DNA from: a bacterium
GTDB taxonomy: Bacteria > Lindowbacteria > 2-12-FULL-62-27
Assembly (NCBI GenBank): GCA_016202645.1
Contig: JACQOF010000020.1
Span: forward strand, 1 to 7,105
Reading direction: 5' to 3'
Length of the DNA stretch: 7,105 bases
Shown here: in pieces, positions 4,706-7,105 of the stretch
Numbering within the stretch: the first letter of the stretch is position 1
Layout of the letters: each line of letters begins with the position of its first letter
Notes under the pieces: model-generated
Told to the model about the DNA's origin: nothing
Databases searched by the model: none
The model's input: the letters and a program-made list of their open reading frames with translations, nothing else
Position numbers and translations under genes: made by a program

Positions 4706-7105
4706 ATGCATATTCGAAAGATGATGTTTCCAATCTTGGCGGCGGCGCTTCTGGCGCTGCCGGGGGTTTCGGCGGCGAGCGAAGCGGAGTTGGTGCTGCC
4801 GGATCTGTCCTCTCAGATGTTTCTGGGGATGACCGGCCACAACCTTCTGTTGGTCGGCTTGGTCATCTGCATCCTCGGCATGGGGTTTGGCTTCATGATG
4901 ATGGCCCGGGTGCGGGACCTGCCCGTCCACAAATCGATGCGGGACATTTCCGATCTCATTTACGAGACCTGCAAGACCTATCTCGTCACGCAGGGCAAGT
5001 TTCTCGCGATCCTCTTCGCGTTCATCGGCGCGATCATCGTCATTTATTTCGGAATGCTCCGGCACTTTACGGCAATTCAGGTGTCGGCCATTATTTTCTT
5101 CACCATCGTCGGGATTCTCGGCAGTTACGCGGTCGCGTGGTTTGGCATCCGCATCAACACCTACGCCAATTCCCGCACGAGTTTCGCCGGTCTTCGCGGC
5201 AAGCCCTGGCCGACCTACGAAATCCCGATCCAGTCGGGCATGTCTGTGGGGATGCTTCTCATCAGCGTGGAGCTGGTGATCATGCTGGCGATTCTTCTCT
5301 TTGTGCCGGGCTCGTGGGCCGGCCCCTGTTTCATCGGCTTTGCCATCGGCGAGTCCCTGGGCGCGGCGGCGCTTCGAATCGCCGGCGGCATTTTCACCAA
5401 GATCGCCGACATCGGTTCCGACCTCATGAAAATCGTATTTAAAATAAAGGAGGACGACGCGCGAAACCCTGGCGTCATCGCCGACTGCACCGGAGACAAC
5501 GCGGGCGATTCGGTCGGCCCCACGGCCGACGGCTTCGAGACCTACGGCGTGACCGGCGTTGCCCTCATCACGTTCATATCGCTGGCGGTGTCCGATCCGG
5601 CCGTCCAGGTCCAGCTTCTGGTTTGGATTTTCGCGATGCGAATCGGCATGATCGTGACAAGCGCCCTCGGGTATTTCATCAATCAGGCCATCGCGCACTC
5701 GCGCTACGGCAACGCCGACAAATTCAATTTCGAGATTCCCCTAACGTCCCTGGTCTGGATCACGTCCCTCATCTCCATCGGCATGACGTTTCTGGCGTCA
5801 AAGCTTCTCGTCCCCAACGTGGGCGGCGATCCGACGCTCTGGTGGAAACTCTCGGCGATCATCACCTGCGGCACCGTGGCGGGCGCCCTCATTCCCGAGC
5901 TGGTGAAGGCCTTCACATCCACGGAATCACGTCACGTGCGCGAGGTTTTGGCGGCCTCCAGGGAGGGCGGGGCTTCCCTGAACATCCTGTCGGGGCTTGT
6001 GGCGGGCAATTTTTCCGCCTACTGGATGGGCATGTCCATCGTGGTCCTGACCGCCGCCGCCTATCTGGTCAGCACCCTGGGGCTTGCCGGCATCATGACC
6101 TTTCCAGCGGTGTTCGCTTTCGGTCTCGTGGCGTTTGGGTTTCTCGGCATGGGTCCCGTCACCATCGCCGTCGACTCCTACGGCCCGGTGACGGACAACG
6201 CCCAGTCGGTGTATGAGCTGTCCCTCATCGAGCACATTCCAAACATAAAGGGAGAGATCAAGAAGGAATTCGGGTTTGACCCCGATTTCAAGCGGGCGAA
6301 AGAATTTCTGGAGCTGAACGACGGCGCGGGCAACACCTTCAAGGCCACCGCCAAGCCGGTGCTCATCGGCACGGCGGTCGTCGGCGCGACGACTCTCATT
6401 TTCGCGATCATCATGCTTCTCATCCAGCAGTTCGGCGAGCAGGACGTGTACCGCAATTTGTCGATACTCAATCCGCTCTTCATGCTCGGCCTCATCACCG
6501 GCGGCGCGATGATCTACTGGTTTACAGGCGCCTCCATCCAGGCCGTCACCACCGGCGCCTACCAGGCTGTGGAGTTCATCAAGCGGAACATCAAGCTCGA
6601 AGGGGCGGTGAAAGCGTCCGTGGAGGACAGCAAGCGCGTCGTTGAAATCTGCACGCAGTACGCGCAGAAGGGCATGTTCAATATTTTCCTCGGCGTGTTC
6701 TTCGGCACGCTGGCCTTCGCCTGCGTCGACCCATTCTTTTTTGTCGGCTATTTGATCTCGATTGCCATCTTCGGGCTCTATCAGGCCATCTTCATGGCCA
6801 ACGCCGGCGGCGCCTGGGACAACGCGAAGAAGCTGGTCGAAACGGAGCTGAACGCGAAAGGCACGGACCTCCACGCGGCGACGGTCGTGGGCGACACGGT
6901 CGGCGACCCGTTCAAGGACACGTCGTCGGTGTCGATGAATCCGGTGATCAAGTTCACGACTTTATTCGGGCTTCTCGCCGCCGAGCTTGCCGTGGCGATC
7001 AAATATCCGGCCGGGAGCACTCTCGCGAATCCATCCGCGGGGGGAAGCACGACGACGCTGGCGCTGGCGGCCGTCTTTGTCCTGATTTCCGTTTTGTTTG
7101 TGTAT
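4706..7105 (+). CDS. hppA: Membrane-bound proton-translocating pyrophosphatase, divergent K+-independent type (3' end cut by right edge)
   Basis: 800 codons are open to the window edge with no stop. The enzyme hydrolyses cytoplasmic PPi and couples this to cation export across the inner membrane. The polar active-site residues of the family are present: Lys232, Asp235 and Asp239 in GGIFTKIADIGSD; Glu249-Asp250-Asp251 before ARNP; Asp260, Asp264 and Asp268 in the IADCTGDNAGD stretch; Asp275 in PTADGFE; Asp497-Asn498 in SYGPVTDNA; Asn543; Asp705 and Lys708 in AWDNAKK; Asp730, Asp734, Lys737 and Asp738 in VGDTVGDPFKDTS. Lys546 in GNTFKA replaces the Ala of GNTTAA and is the known K+-independence signature. 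Residues 1-23 look like a signal peptide (basic n-region, hydrophobic core, VSA before Ala24), followed by TM1 at about 46-67 and many more TM segments. The loop between DNA(497-499) and GNT(542-544) is about 19 residues longer than in classical enzymes as I remember them. The motif set fits the divergent Na+-regulated H+-PPase subfamily (for example Chlorobium limicola), which is inference. The ATG at 4706 was chosen for its basic signal-like n-region; Met6 or Met7 are alternatives, and no Shine-Dalgarno motif is visible. Confidence 0.95.
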   Translation, partial: MHIRKMMFPILAAALLALPGVSAASEAELVLPDLSSQMFLGMTGHNLLLVGLVICILGMGFGFMMMARVRDLPVHKSMRDISDLIYETCKTYLVTQGKFLAILFAFIGAIIVIYFGMLRHFTAIQVSAIIFFTIVGILGSYAVAWFGIRINTYANSRTSFAGLRGKPWPTYEIPIQSGMSVGMLLISVELVIMLAILLFVPGSWAGPCFIGFAIGESLGAAALRIAGGIFTKIADIGSDLMKIVFKIKEDDARNPGVIADCTGDNAGDSVGPTADGFETYGVTGVALITFISLAVSDPAVQVQLLVWIFAMRIGMIVTSALGYFINQAIAHSRYGNADKFNFEIPLTSLVWITSLISIGMTFLASKLLVPNVGGDPTLWWKLSAIITCGTVAGALIPELVKAFTSTESRHVREVLAASREGGASLNILSGLVAGNFSAYWMGMSIVVLTAAAYLVSTLGLAGIMTFPAVFAFGLVAFGFLGMGPVTIAVDSYGPVTDNAQSVYELSLIEHIPNIKGEIKKEFGFDPDFKRAKEFLELNDGAGNTFKATAKPVLIGTAVVGATTLIFAIIMLLIQQFGEQDVYRNLSILNPLFMLGLITGGAMIYWFTGASIQAVTTGAYQAVEFIKRNIKLEGAVKASVEDSKRVVEICTQYAQKGMFNIFLGVFFGTLAFACVDPFFFVGYLISIAIFGLYQAIFMANAGGAWDNAKKLVETELNAKGTDLHAATVVGDTVGDPFKDTSSVSMNPVIKFTTLFGLLAAELAVAIKYPAGSTLANPSAGGSTTTLALAAVFVLISVLFVY

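Noticed and set aside
4505-5698. Minus-strand open frame spanning the divergent region and the start of the pyrophosphatase gene
   Set aside because: Its translation is a His/Asp/Arg/Lys-rich low-complexity sequence typical of antisense to membrane protein codons, and it overlaps two well-supported genes. The minus-strand frame at 5927-6874 is rejected for the same reason.

Overview
This 7.1 kb window of high-GC DNA probably comes from an uncultured bacterium with a Gram-negative type envelope. It encodes exported proteins with Sec-type signal peptides and a proton-pumping pyrophosphatase. The sequence alone does not let me name a phylum. There are four protein-coding genes, two of them cut by the window edges. 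I see no tRNA, rRNA, CRISPR array or transposase.

Layout, left to right. Bases 1-71 (minus strand) hold the first 23 codons of an exported or membrane-anchored protein whose ATG overlaps the stop of the preceding gene (ATGA). Bases 68-2803 (minus) encode a large secreted protein of about 911 residues: signal peptide, a long beta-rich propeller-like region, a carboxypeptidase-regulatory-like beta-sandwich, and a TPR-like helical tail. Bases 2798-2933 hold a 136-bp inverted-repeat element made of short CACGGAG/CACAGAG units. It sits between this gene and the one upstream, and the apparent start codon of the secreted protein lies inside its left arm. Bases 2974-4611 (minus) encode a thiamine-diphosphate-dependent 2-oxo-acid decarboxylase of the pyruvate/indolepyruvate decarboxylase family. 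A compact 94-bp divergent intergenic region follows (4612-4705), with a tandem decamer and candidate promoters for both directions. Bases 4706 to the right edge (plus) encode most of a membrane-bound H+-translocating pyrophosphatase (hppA-type). Its sequence signatures fit the divergent, K+-independent subfamily better than the classical H+- or Na+-PPases.

How the genes may relate. The three minus-strand genes run in the same direction and could form one transcription unit, with the repeat element inside it; the last two are probably translationally coupled. The decarboxylase and the pyrophosphatase are divergently transcribed and may share control, but nothing in the sequence links them biochemically. 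The window looks like ordinary metabolic and envelope genes, not a defence or mobile system. The most interesting points are the divergent pyrophosphatase, the repeat element at the start of the secreted-protein gene, and the unusual architecture of that protein.
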